The notes under the pieces are model-generated. The model saw only the letters and a list, made by a program, of their open reading frames with translations. It was not told the DNA's origin and ran no database searches. Shown here piece after piece: positions 22,569 through 30,664 of a DNA stretch of 64,000 nucleotides; the stretch's first letter is position 1; each line of letters begins with the position of its first letter. This DNA comes from Marinobacter sp. THAF197a. GTDB taxonomy: Bacteria; Pseudomonadota; Gammaproteobacteria; Pseudomonadales; Oleiphilaceae. The DNA lies in NCBI RefSeq assembly GCF_009363275.1, contig NZ_CP045324.1, positions 1,612,001 to 1,676,000 on the forward strand. Direction: 5' to 3'. The translations under genes and the position numbers were made by a program.

Positions 22569-25163
22569 TCAGGCTACAGAAGCCTCAGACGCCTTCTTGG
22601 TGTACTCGTCCATCTGGTCGAAGTTGAGATACTTGTAGATCTCTTTGGACATGCTGTTCAGGTCCTTGGCGTACTCCATGTACTCCGCCGGAGTCGGGAG
22701 TTTGCCCAGTACCGCGCCCACAGCTGCCAGTTCCGCAGAGGTCAGGTACACGTTGGCACCATCACCCAGGCGGTTCGGGAAGTTACGGGTAGAGGTGGAC
22801 AGAACAGTCGACTTCGGCGCTACACGTGCCTGGTTACCCATGCACAGGGAGCAGCCCGGCATTTCGGTGCGAACACCGGCAGTGCCGTAAGTGTTGAAGT
22901 AGCCTTCCTCCATCAACTGGGCCTGGTCCATCTTGGTGGGCGGAGACATCCACAGACGGGTGCTCAAGGGGCCTTTGTGCTGCTCAAGCAGTTTGCCGGC
23001 GGCACGGAAGTGACCGATGTTGGTCATGCAGGAGCCGATGAACACTTCGTCTACCTTGTCGCCAGCCACTTCGGACAGGAACTTGGCATCGTCCGGATCG
23101 TTCGGGCAGCAAACGATCGGCTCTTTGATGTCGGCCAGATCGATCTCAACCACGTGAGCGTACTCTGCGTCTTTATCAGCACGCATCAGCTTCGGATCAG
23201 CTAGCCATTCTTCCATCTGCTGGGCACGACGCTCCAGGGTGCGCGGATCGCCGTAACCTTCGGCAATCATCCAGCGCAGCATGGTGATGTTGGAGCGCAG
23301 GTACTCGGCAACAGACTCTTCAGACAGGTTGATGGTACAACCGGCTGCAGAGCGCTCAGCGGAAGCGTCAGACAGTTCGAACGCCTGCTCAACGGTCAGG
23401 TGCTCCAGGCCTTCGATTTCCAGGATACGACCGGAGAATTCGTTGATCTTGCCCTTCTTCTCAACAGTCAGCATGCCTTGCTTGATGCCGTATAGCGGAA
23501 TGGCGTGTACCAGGTCACGCAGGGTGATGCCCGGCTGCATTTCGCCTTTGAAGCGAACCAGAACCGATTCCGGCATATCCAGCGGCATAACGCCGGTGGC
23601 AGCAGCAAACGCAACCAGGCCAGAGCCGGCCGGGAAGGAGATGCCCATCGGGAAACGGGTGTGGGAGTCACCGCCAGTACCTACGGTGTCGGGCAGCAGC
23701 ATGCGGTTCAGCCAGGAGTGGATGATACCGTCGCCCGGACGCAGGGATACACCGCCACGGGTGCGGATGAAGTCCGGCATGGTGTGCTGCATTTCTACGT
23801 CTACCGGCTTCGGATAAGCGGCGGTGTGACAGAACGACTGCATCACCAGGTCAGCCTGGAAGCCCAGACATGCCAGGTCTTTCAGCTCGTCACGGGTCAT
23901 CGGGCCGGTGGTGTCCTGGGAGCCTACGGTGGTCATGTGCGGCTCACAGTAGGTGCCCGGGCGCACGCCCTGGCCTTCATCCAGACCGCAGGCCTTGCCG
24001 ACCATCTTCTGGCCCAGGGTGAAGCCCTTGGTGCCGGCTTCCGGATCTTTTGGCAGACGGAACAGATCAGTTGCGCCCATGCCCAGTGCGGTACGGGCCT
24101 TGGCGGTCAGGCCACGGCCGATGATCAGCGGGATACGGCCGCCAGCCTGAACTTCGTCCAGGATCACGTCAGACTTGAACTTGAACTCGGAGATGGTTTC
24201 ACCGGCTTCGTTCAGGATCTTGCCTTCGTACGGGCGGATTTCAATCACATCGCCCATGTTCATGTTGTCGACCGGTGCTTCGAATACCAGGGCGCCAGCG
24301 TCTTCCATGGTGTTGAAGAAGATCGGGGCAACCTTGTTACCGATACACACACCGCCGGCACGCTTGTTCGGCACGCCCGGGATGTCTTCGCCGAAGAACC
24401 ACAGTACGGAGTTGGTGGCAGACTTACGGGAAGAGCCGGTACCGACTACGTCACCGACGAAAGCAACCGGCAGGCCGCGGGATTTGATTTCGTCGATCTG
24501 GCTCATCGGGCCGGTTACGCCGGGCTCTTCGGGCTTCAGGCCGTCGCGCTCCATCTTGTAAGCGGCGCGGGCATGCAGCGGGATGTCCGGACGGGACCAG
24601 GCATCCGGAGCCGGAGACAGGTCGTCGGTGTTGGTTTCGCCAGTCACCTTGAACACCACCATCTTGGTGCTTTCGGGAACCTTGTTCTTCTTGGTGAACC
24701 ACTCGGCGTTGGCCCAGGACTCAACCACAGACTTGGCAACGGCGTTGCCAGCGTCCATCTTTTCTTTAACGTCGTTGAAGGCGTCGAACATCAGCAGGGT
24801 GTGCTTGAGTTCTTCACCGGCCAGCTCGGCCAGTTCGCTGTCGTCCAGAAGGTCAACCAGAGTCGCGATGTTGTAGCCGCCCTGCATCATGCCCAGCAGC
24901 TGCACAGCTTTCTTTTTGTCGATCAGAGGAGACGTTGCTTCACCCTTAACAATCGCGGTCAGGAACGCAGCTTTAACGTAAGCTGCTTCGTCCACGCCCG
25001 GTGGTACGCGGTTTTCCAACAGGTCAACCAGGGTGGCTTCTTCGCCGGCCGGCGGGTTTTTCAGCAGCTCGATCAGACCAGCAGTCTGCTCGGGGTTCAG
25101 GGGCTTGGGTGGGATACCCAGGGCTTCACGTTCGGCAACGTGTTCACGGTAGGCTTCTAACAC
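22569..25163 (-). CDS. acnB: aconitate hydratase B (bifunctional 2-methylisocitrate dehydratase)
   Basis: An 864-residue AcnB, which interconverts citrate and isocitrate in the TCA and glyoxylate cycles and also acts on 2-methylisocitrate. It has an N-terminal HEAT-like helical domain, a swivel domain and then the three aconitase domains. The 4Fe-4S cysteines are in QSFCHTAAYPKP and in the C-terminal PGCSLCMGNQAR (two residues). GTG 25163 gives a start like E. coli AcnB (MLEEYRKH) and has GAGGG ten bases upstream. An in-frame ATG five codons earlier (25178) lies on that ribosome-binding site and is less likely. The leader contains a large inverted repeat. Confidence 0.97.
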   Translation of the reverse strand: MLEAYREHVAEREALGIPPKPLNPEQTAGLIELLKNPPAGEEATLVDLLENRVPPGVDEAAYVKAAFLTAIVKGEATSPLIDKKKAVQLLGMMQGGYNIATLVDLLDDSELAELAGEELKHTLLMFDAFNDVKEKMDAGNAVAKSVVESWANAEWFTKKNKVPESTKMVVFKVTGETNTDDLSPAPDAWSRPDIPLHARAAYKMERDGLKPEEPGVTGPMSQIDEIKSRGLPVAFVGDVVGTGSSRKSATNSVLWFFGEDIPGVPNKRAGGVCIGNKVAPIFFNTMEDAGALVFEAPVDNMNMGDVIEIRPYEGKILNEAGETISEFKFKSDVILDEVQAGGRIPLIIGRGLTAKARTALGMGATDLFRLPKDPEAGTKGFTLGQKMVGKACGLDEGQGVRPGTYCEPHMTTVGSQDTTGPMTRDELKDLACLGFQADLVMQSFCHTAAYPKPVDVEMQHTMPDFIRTRGGVSLRPGDGIIHSWLNRMLLPDTVGTGGDSHTRFPMGISFPAGSGLVAFAAATGVMPLDMPESVLVRFKGEMQPGITLRDLVHAIPLYGIKQGMLTVEKKGKINEFSGRILEIEGLEHLTVEQAFELSDASAERSAAGCTINLSEESVAEYLRSNITMLRWMIAEGYGDPRTLERRAQQMEEWLADPKLMRADKDAEYAHVVEIDLADIKEPIVCCPNDPDDAKFLSEVAGDKVDEVFIGSCMTNIGHFRAAGKLLEQHKGPLSTRLWMSPPTKMDQAQLMEEGYFNTYGTAGVRTEMPGCSLCMGNQARVAPKSTVLSTSTRNFPNRLGDGANVYLTSAELAAVGAVLGKLPTPAEYMEYAKDLNSMSKEIYKYLNFDQMDEYTKKASEASVA

Positions 25164-25243
25164 GATATGGACCCTCATCAGTTGGAATGTCCCGCGCCGG
25201 AGGCAAGCTTGCCTGGCGGGAGGTTTTTTGGCGAAAAGGCCGC

Positions 25244-25305
25244 AGGAGCCTCTGAATAACGCCTCAAATCACCGATGGGGTTTCAGGATTTATTCAGAGA
25301 CTCCT
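25244..25305. repeat. 16-bp inverted repeat in the acnB leader
   Basis: AGGAGCCTCTGAATAA (25244-25259) and TTATTCAGAGACTCCT (25290-25305) pair at 15 of 16 positions around a 30-base loop. With the promoter at 25320-25348 the pair lies fully inside the acnB 5' leader, so it can fold in mRNA. Confidence 0.65.
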
Positions 25306-25319
25306 TGATCTGGCGCTGC

Positions 25320-25348
25320 ATTCTATAGGAAACCCCTTATAAAGTTAA
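25320..25348 (-). promoter_or_regulatory. putative acnB promoter
   Basis: On the minus strand TTAACT, 17 bp, TAGAAT. The predicted start near 25313 gives a leader of about 150 nt. Confidence 0.5.
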
Positions 25349-25399
25349 GTTGGACAGAGGTCGGAGAGATCTGCTAGCTGCGCTATACTGCCGTGCTTG

Positions 25400-26032
25400 A
25401 TGAATCAGACTGCTGCTGAAGCCATGAATGACGCCCTGAAAGAGATACACGAATTTTTGCCCTGCCGCACGCCGGTACAGTGGATTGAGAATGCGCTGGC
25501 CAATCAGGATGTGATGCTGATTGACCACGCCCACTGCGAGAAGAAAGCGGCCTCCACCGCGCTGAGCCTGATGTACCGCTATGTGGACAACACCGATCTG
25601 CTCAACAAGATGTCCCGCCTGGCCCGGGAGGAGTTGCGGCATTTTGAGCAGGTGCTGGCGATCATGAAGAAGCGGGGGGTGATTTATTCACATCTTTCGC
25701 CGGCCCGTTACGCTGCAGGCCTGCGTGAAGCCGTTCGCAAGGATGACCCTGGCCGCTTGGTGGATGTGTTGATTGTAGGCGCCATCATCGAGGCGAGATC
25801 CTGTGAACGCTTTGCCGCCCTGGCGCCGCACCTTGATGACAAGCTGGCGGAGTTCTACAACAGTTTGCTGAAATCTGAAGCGCGGCATTACCAGGATTAT
25901 CTGGTACTGGCGCAGCGGGCCAACGGTGGCCCGGTGCAAGATCGGGTGGCGGAGTTTATGGCCATCGAGCAGAAGCTGATTGAAGAGCCGGATACGGAAT
26001 TCCGGTTTCACAGTGGGCCTCTCGCTTACTGA
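25400..26032 (+). CDS. miaE: tRNA 2-methylthio-N6-isopentenyladenosine-37 hydroxylase MiaE
   Basis: A 210-residue ferritin-like diiron enzyme that hydroxylates the isopentenyl group of ms2i6A37 in tRNA using oxygen. Iron ligands are visible in REELRHFEQV (ExxH), EARSCERF and KSEARHYQDY (ExxH). The RFHSGPLAY tail is typical. The start is ambiguous. ATG 25400 lies only about 10 bp from a TATACT -10 box (25384-25389) and would give a nearly leaderless message; ATG 25424 agrees better in position with Pseudomonas homologues. Neither has a good ribosome-binding site. It converges with a LysR gene after 52 bp. Confidence 0.92.
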   Translation: MNQTAAEAMNDALKEIHEFLPCRTPVQWIENALANQDVMLIDHAHCEKKAASTALSLMYRYVDNTDLLNKMSRLAREELRHFEQVLAIMKKRGVIYSHLSPARYAAGLREAVRKDDPGRLVDVLIVGAIIEARSCERFAALAPHLDDKLAEFYNSLLKSEARHYQDYLVLAQRANGGPVQDRVAEFMAIEQKLIEEPDTEFRFHSGPLAY

Positions 26033-26084
26033 CTCTTCGCCACGGACATTCACAGACGCTCACGGACAAAAGAGAAAGAAATCT

Positions 26085-26963
26085 CTAAAGCTCCTCACAC
26101 AGCGTCATCCACCGGGCAATCCCCGCACTTCGGTATTTCTGCTTGTGCAGGATGAAGTAGAAGTGCCGGTCGAACTGGCGGTGAGGGATGGCCAGGGGCA
26201 CCAGGCTGCCGCGTTTGAAGGCGTCGGCCAGGACCACCTCTGACAGGCAGCCGATGCCCAGGTTGGCTTCTACTGCCCGCTTGATGGCCTCGGTGTGTTC
26301 CAGTTCCAGTAGCACGTTCAGGTCTGGCAGTAGCCCGTGCATGCCCCGTTCGAAGCTCTGGCGGGTGCCGGAGCCCTGTTCCCGGAGAATCCAGGTGGCG
26401 GCGCGCAGATCGTCGTCGGTCAGTTCGCCCTTGCCGGCCAGCGGGTGGTCAGGGGAGCAGAAGGCCACCAGCCGGTCTTCTCGCCAGGGAATCACTTCCA
26501 GCTCCGACGCCTGCAGTTCGCCCTCGATCAAACCGATATCGAGTTCAAAGTCTCGAACCCGTCTTGCAATGGTGCTGGTGTTGGCAACTTCCAGAGAGAC
26601 TTTCGGGTGGTTTGGCGAGCTCATGTACTCGGCCATCACGCCTACCGCCAGGTAATTGCCGATAGTGAGTGTGGCACCCACTTTCAGAGCGCCGACCTCG
26701 GAGTGTTTGCTGAAGGCCTGTTCCAGCTCCCTCGCCTGAGCCAGCAGGGCTTCGGCTTTCGGCCGATACAGTCGGCCCAGCTCGTTCAGTTGCAGCCGTT
26801 TGCCCACCCGGTCAAACAGCTGGATATCGAACTGGGATTCCAGCTCCTTGAGGGCACTGCTGGCCGCGGATTGCGACATGGCAAGGGATTCCGCCGCCCG
26901 GGTGATGTTCTGGAAATGGGCGGCGGCGAGGAAGACCTCGAGTTGGCGGAAGCTGTACTTCAT
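26085..26963 (-). CDS. LysR-family transcriptional regulator (FinR/YeiE-like)
   Basis: A 292-residue LysR regulator. The N-terminal winged helix (MKYSFRQLEVFLAAAHFQN through FDRVGKRLQLNELG) is followed by an effector domain with WILREQGSGTRQSFE and EAIKRAVEANLGIGCLS. These last segments resemble E. coli YeiE and the Pseudomonas regulator next to fpr (FinR), which activates fpr under oxidative stress. Here a universal stress gene lies between it and fpr, so control of fpr is an inference from conserved neighbourhood. A palindrome upstream of fpr (27990-28008) is a candidate site. Confidence 0.88.
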   Translation of the reverse strand: MKYSFRQLEVFLAAAHFQNITRAAESLAMSQSAASSALKELESQFDIQLFDRVGKRLQLNELGRLYRPKAEALLAQARELEQAFSKHSEVGALKVGATLTIGNYLAVGVMAEYMSSPNHPKVSLEVANTSTIARRVRDFELDIGLIEGELQASELEVIPWREDRLVAFCSPDHPLAGKGELTDDDLRAATWILREQGSGTRQSFERGMHGLLPDLNVLLELEHTEAIKRAVEANLGIGCLSEVVLADAFKRGSLVPLAIPHRQFDRHFYFILHKQKYRSAGIARWMTLCEEL

Positions 26964-27053
26964 AATCGACCAGGTCGGATAGATGAAAGAAAATGTCCTG
27001 TCTGATCGATACGTTAGCCGGTCACTGCCGCCAACACAACCGTGATGGCCGGT

Positions 27054-27842
27054 TCAGGGGATCATCAGTACCGGGTAGGGGCTGCCGGCCGCCACATGTT
27101 CCGTGGTACTGCCGATCATGATCTCCTGAATGGGTGTTGAGCCCCGTTTCCCCATAATGGTCAACAGGGGGCGGGTGTCATTGATGGTTTTCAGGATCTG
27201 GTCCACCGGCCGGCCGGTCAGGATATTCCGGTGTACGTTTGGGTGACGCTCTGCCAGTTCATTGATCCTCTGTTCCGTGGCTTCATCAGATTGTTCCGGC
27301 TCCTCGGAATGTGCCCATACCACGCGCCCGGTGCGCTGGTTGGCCATGAGCTTTTCAAAGACTGCCTGGGCATTGAATGACGCCTTTGATCCATCGGTGG
27401 CCAGCAAAATCTCCTCTTCGGCCGCCGGTGGCTCGTCCTGGACCGGAATGATCAAGAGCGGAACTTTGGTCATTCGGGCGAGGTTCAGGGCGGTGTTTCC
27501 GAAGAACAGTTCCTTGGCTGCCCGATGGCTGCGGTTGCACGCTACGACGCCGTCGGCGTTGAGTTTCTTGGCCAGAGCCTGGACTTCCTGGGCAACAAAA
27601 CCCTTGGAAACGTGGGTGGCGGTTTCTATGCCCAGGCTGTTCTTGAGGTGTTCCCCGATCCTCCGTAACCGTTCTGTAGCCGAGCCTTCGGTGTCGTCCG
27701 GATGCAGTCGTTTATGGGTCTGCAGGACATAGGTGAGCGTAATCTTCCGGGTGCCCAGGAGTTTGAGCAAAGCTGGCAGCTGTTCCATAGCCTGTTCCCA
27801 TTCCTTGGTGTAGTCCACGGTCAGAATCAGGTGATCGAGCAT
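27054..27842 (-). CDS. tandem-domain universal stress protein
   Basis: A 262-residue protein made of two UspA-like domains in tandem, about 1-140 and 145-262. The second ends in the nucleotide-binding type motif MGKRGSTPIQEIMIGSTTEHV with SPYPVLMIP; the first has a degenerate version (CNRSHRAAKELFFGNTALNLA). Such proteins act in the cytoplasm in stress survival; the ligand is not deducible. Start is ATG 27842 (MLDHLILTVDY), with AGGGAGA seven bases upstream; a longer reading from 27878 adds 12 poor residues. It sits between the LysR gene (90 bp downstream) and the divergent fpr. Confidence 0.88.
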   Translation of the reverse strand: MLDHLILTVDYTKEWEQAMEQLPALLKLLGTRKITLTYVLQTHKRLHPDDTEGSATERLRRIGEHLKNSLGIETATHVSKGFVAQEVQALAKKLNADGVVACNRSHRAAKELFFGNTALNLARMTKVPLLIIPVQDEPPAAEEEILLATDGSKASFNAQAVFEKLMANQRTGRVVWAHSEEPEQSDEATEQRINELAERHPNVHRNILTGRPVDQILKTINDTRPLLTIMGKRGSTPIQEIMIGSTTEHVAAGSPYPVLMIP

Positions 27843-27989
27843 GGTGTTCTCCCTGGTGGTTGTTTGTTCTGGGACCAATTTCTTTCAGGCTAGTTCAGGA
27901 GTAACCTGAAGACCATGACCCCGGTCAGTTTGTTATCGATGTATATCTATAAAATCGAACACATATATGAGTATTGCCTGTTTTGTCGA

Positions 27990-28008
27990 TTTAACCTGTC
28001 GGGTTAAA
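27990..28008. promoter_or_regulatory. palindromic operator candidate upstream of fpr
   Basis: TTTAACC-N5-GGTTAAA, with perfect 7-bp arms. A TATAAC -10 box lies at 28030-28035 without a recognisable -35, so the dyad centre would be near -43. That is the position expected for an activating LysR-type site. It is in the 221 bp gap between the stress protein and fpr. Confidence 0.5.
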
Positions 28009-28063
28009 CTTTACCCATTGAATTCCCATATAACCTGTATGAAGTCGCAACAACGAGGCTGCC

Positions 28064-28834
28064 ATGAGTAATCTGATGAAAGAAACGGTCACCAGCGTTC
28101 ACCACTGGAACGATACTCTGTTCAGTTTCAAGACCAGCCGGGACCCGGGGTTCCGTTTCAAGAACGGGCACTTTGTCATGATTGGTCTGGAAACAGACGG
28201 CAAGCCGCTTATGCGGGCCTACAGTATCGCCAGCGCCAACTATGAGGAAGAGCTTGAGTTTTTCTCGATCAAGGTTCCGGACGGCCCACTGACGTCACGA
28301 CTGCAGAAGATTCAGGTGGGGGATGAAATTCTGGTCAGTCGTAAGCCCACCGGCACCCTGGTGCTGGATAACCTGTTGCCGGGACGCAACCTCTGGCTGA
28401 TCAGCACCGGCACCGGGCTTGCGCCGTTCATGAGTATTATCAAAGACCCTGAGGTGTATGAAGCCTACGACAAGGTCATCCTGACCCACGGGGTACGGTA
28501 TGTGTCTGAGCTGGCTTACCAGCAGGATATCCAGGACCTGCCGGAAAACGAGTTTTTCGGTGAGATGGTGCACGGCAAATTGCTGTACTACCCGACGGTC
28601 ACCCGTGAGCCCTTCCGCAACCAGGGTCGCCTGACCGATGCCATGGAGACTGGCAAGATCACCCGTGATCTCGGTTTGCCCGATTTTGATGTGGAGCAGG
28701 ATCGCTTTATGATTTGCGGCAGCCCGAGCATGCTCAAGGACACCTGCAGCATTCTCAATAACATGGGCTTCCGTGAGGCTCGCGGCGGCGACATGGGCCA
28801 CTACGTTATTGAACGGGCGTTTGTGGAGCAGTAA
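28064..28834 (+). CDS. fpr: ferredoxin/flavodoxin--NADP+ reductase
   Basis: A 256-residue bacterial FNR that moves electrons between NADPH and ferredoxin or flavodoxin, useful for iron-sulfur repair and redox stress. It shows the FAD-binding RAYSIAS, GPLTSRLQ, the NADP-binding STGTGLAPFMSI, CGSPSML, and the C-terminal VIERAFVEQ ending of the Azotobacter/Pseudomonas type. Length matches (about 258). The start ATG has a CGAGGC ribosome-binding site. Its 3' end converges with the glycerophosphodiesterase gene, 23 bp away. Confidence 0.95.
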   Translation: MSNLMKETVTSVHHWNDTLFSFKTSRDPGFRFKNGHFVMIGLETDGKPLMRAYSIASANYEEELEFFSIKVPDGPLTSRLQKIQVGDEILVSRKPTGTLVLDNLLPGRNLWLISTGTGLAPFMSIIKDPEVYEAYDKVILTHGVRYVSELAYQQDIQDLPENEFFGEMVHGKLLYYPTVTREPFRNQGRLTDAMETGKITRDLGLPDFDVEQDRFMICGSPSMLKDTCSILNNMGFREARGGDMGHYVIERAFVEQ

Positions 28835-28857
28835 ACCGCCTTTGGGCCTGCTGCGGT

Positions 28858-30663
28858 CTACCTCAGCCAGTTGCGGATCTGCATTGCCAGGCGCTCACCA
28901 TCGCTGAGCGCCGCGCGCTCTGCCATCAGCTCAGCCAGCACATCCGGGCGGTCGGTAATGATGTTATCGACGCCCATATCCAGAAAGCGCGCCATGTCGG
29001 ACGGTTGATTGACAGTCCACACATGCAGCTCATTGCCCGCCTTGTGCGCCCTGGCGACCGCTGCCGGGGTGGCCCGGTTCAGGCGCAGCGCCAGAATGTC
29101 GTAACGATCCTGCCACAAGGGGCCTACCACGAACTGTGCCAGCAACGCGGTTTTCAGGCCCGGTTCCATTTGCTTTGCCAGTTCCAGGCTGGGCCAGTCA
29201 GCTGCTGCAATGATAGTGCCTTCCACGGCATTATTTTCTTGCAGGGTCTGGACAACGGCGGTTACCAGTGCCCGCTCGTTGCGGTTCGGTTTCAGGTCAA
29301 CAAACAGTCGGGCCTGGCCACGGGTGGCCTTGACCGCTTGCTCCAGCGTTGCGATACGCTCATGGGCAAAGTGATCACCAAACCATGAGCCGGCATCCAG
29401 ATGATGGATGTCGTCATACCGGACATCGCCAATCCGTTCCGGCTTTCCGAATATCCTCGCCATATCCTGGTCGTGCCAGAGCACTGGTACGCCGTCTGCG
29501 GTCAGTTGGACATCAATTTCAACGTAGTCGGCACCGTCCTCTACAGCTTGGTGTATGGCGCTGAGAGTATTTTCCGGAGCTTTGAAGGCGCTGCCACGGT
29601 GGGCCGTTATGGTCGCTTTGTCTTGCTGGTTCAGCGAGTTGACCACTTGAACGCTTTGGGTCAGTACCAGCGCGATGATCACGACCTCGAGCAGCCAAAG
29701 CCGGCGCCCGGTTTTTGCATCCTGTCGGTCCGGAGACGGCTGCTGCCATTGCAGCTTGCGCCCGGGTATTGCTTTGTAGCGGGCGACGATGAGGGTGCCC
29801 AGTGCCGAGCTGGCCAGGAAGGTAAGGGCAAGACTGACGAGAAGGTAGCTCCCCACCAACAGGATAACCACGGGCAAGAGGATACTGGCTTTCGCTGGCA
29901 CAACCCTGAACACACTGGCCGCCAGCAAATCAAACACCAGCGTTACCACGGCCGGCATGGCCAGCACCGCGACAATACCAAGCGACAGGAGACCGACCGT
30001 TTCGCGATGAGCGCCGCGGGTGTCGCGGGCACTCTGTTGAAGGGCCGCCATCGGTGTTTGTTGGTCCAGCATCAGGGCCGGGATGGAAAGAATCCAGCGG
30101 AGAAACAGGGTGCCGTTGGCCACCACAATGGCACCCAGCATGACCAGACAGAAGCCAAGGAACCACCAGAGAATCGGTGGGCGCTCAAGGTTTAGCAGGT
30201 AAGGGTCGAAGTTGTTGAGCAACAGATGTGCGGCGAAGCCCATGGCCGCCAGAAATGGCAAGGCAATCAACAAATGCGCCAGGGTTTGAATGATGGCCAG
30301 TAGAGCCAGTTGCGGCAAGCGCCGACCAATCCCCACCAAGGCACGGATGGCTGCCCTCGAGGTGTGATTGCCAGTCTGGGCGGCGATCAAAGTAACCCCG
30401 GCCAGTTGGAGGACGATCAGTACCGCTGCAAGTAACAGGGTTACCAGCAGCCAGAGCACGCCGCCCGGCGATGCCAGAAAGTCCAGCAGGCCACCGGTTG
30501 TGATGGCCGCGTCACCGGTGAGTGGCCTGAGCAGAGACACCGCGGCAGTAATCAGCGGTGTAAATACCGCGATGGATAAACCGGTGAAGGTCAGGTAGAG
30601 CGCAAGCAATGACCGATGATGGTGGCGGAACAGGGCCAAGCCTTGTCTTAGCAGGGGTAGCAC
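28858..30663 (-). CDS. membrane-anchored glycerophosphodiester phosphodiesterase
   Basis: A 601-residue protein. Residues 1-340 contain about seven or eight hydrophobic helices of the GDPD membrane domain type, ending with a last helix near 325-343. Residues 345-601 form a glycerophosphodiesterase barrel with TAHRGSAFKAPENT (catalytic His355), EIDVQLTADGVPVLWHD and VDNIITDRPDVL. It would hydrolyse glycerophosphodiesters to glycerol-3-phosphate and an alcohol, probably on the periplasmic side. It begins 1 bp after the phosphoglycerol-transferase-like gene, so the two are translationally linked, suggesting turnover of the same phosphoglycerol-bearing molecule. Confidence 0.88.
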   Translation of the reverse strand: MLPLLRQGLALFRHHHRSLLALYLTFTGLSIAVFTPLITAAVSLLRPLTGDAAITTGGLLDFLASPGGVLWLLVTLLLAAVLIVLQLAGVTLIAAQTGNHTSRAAIRALVGIGRRLPQLALLAIIQTLAHLLIALPFLAAMGFAAHLLLNNFDPYLLNLERPPILWWFLGFCLVMLGAIVVANGTLFLRWILSIPALMLDQQTPMAALQQSARDTRGAHRETVGLLSLGIVAVLAMPAVVTLVFDLLAASVFRVVPAKASILLPVVILLVGSYLLVSLALTFLASSALGTLIVARYKAIPGRKLQWQQPSPDRQDAKTGRRLWLLEVVIIALVLTQSVQVVNSLNQQDKATITAHRGSAFKAPENTLSAIHQAVEDGADYVEIDVQLTADGVPVLWHDQDMARIFGKPERIGDVRYDDIHHLDAGSWFGDHFAHERIATLEQAVKATRGQARLFVDLKPNRNERALVTAVVQTLQENNAVEGTIIAAADWPSLELAKQMEPGLKTALLAQFVVGPLWQDRYDILALRLNRATPAAVARAHKAGNELHVWTVNQPSDMARFLDMGVDNIITDRPDVLAELMAERAALSDGERLAMQIRNWLR

Positions 30664-30664
30664 G

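Noticed and set aside
23505..25160. A 551-codon open frame opposite acnB
   Set aside because: Antisense to a well-recognised aconitase; no start signal, no domain.
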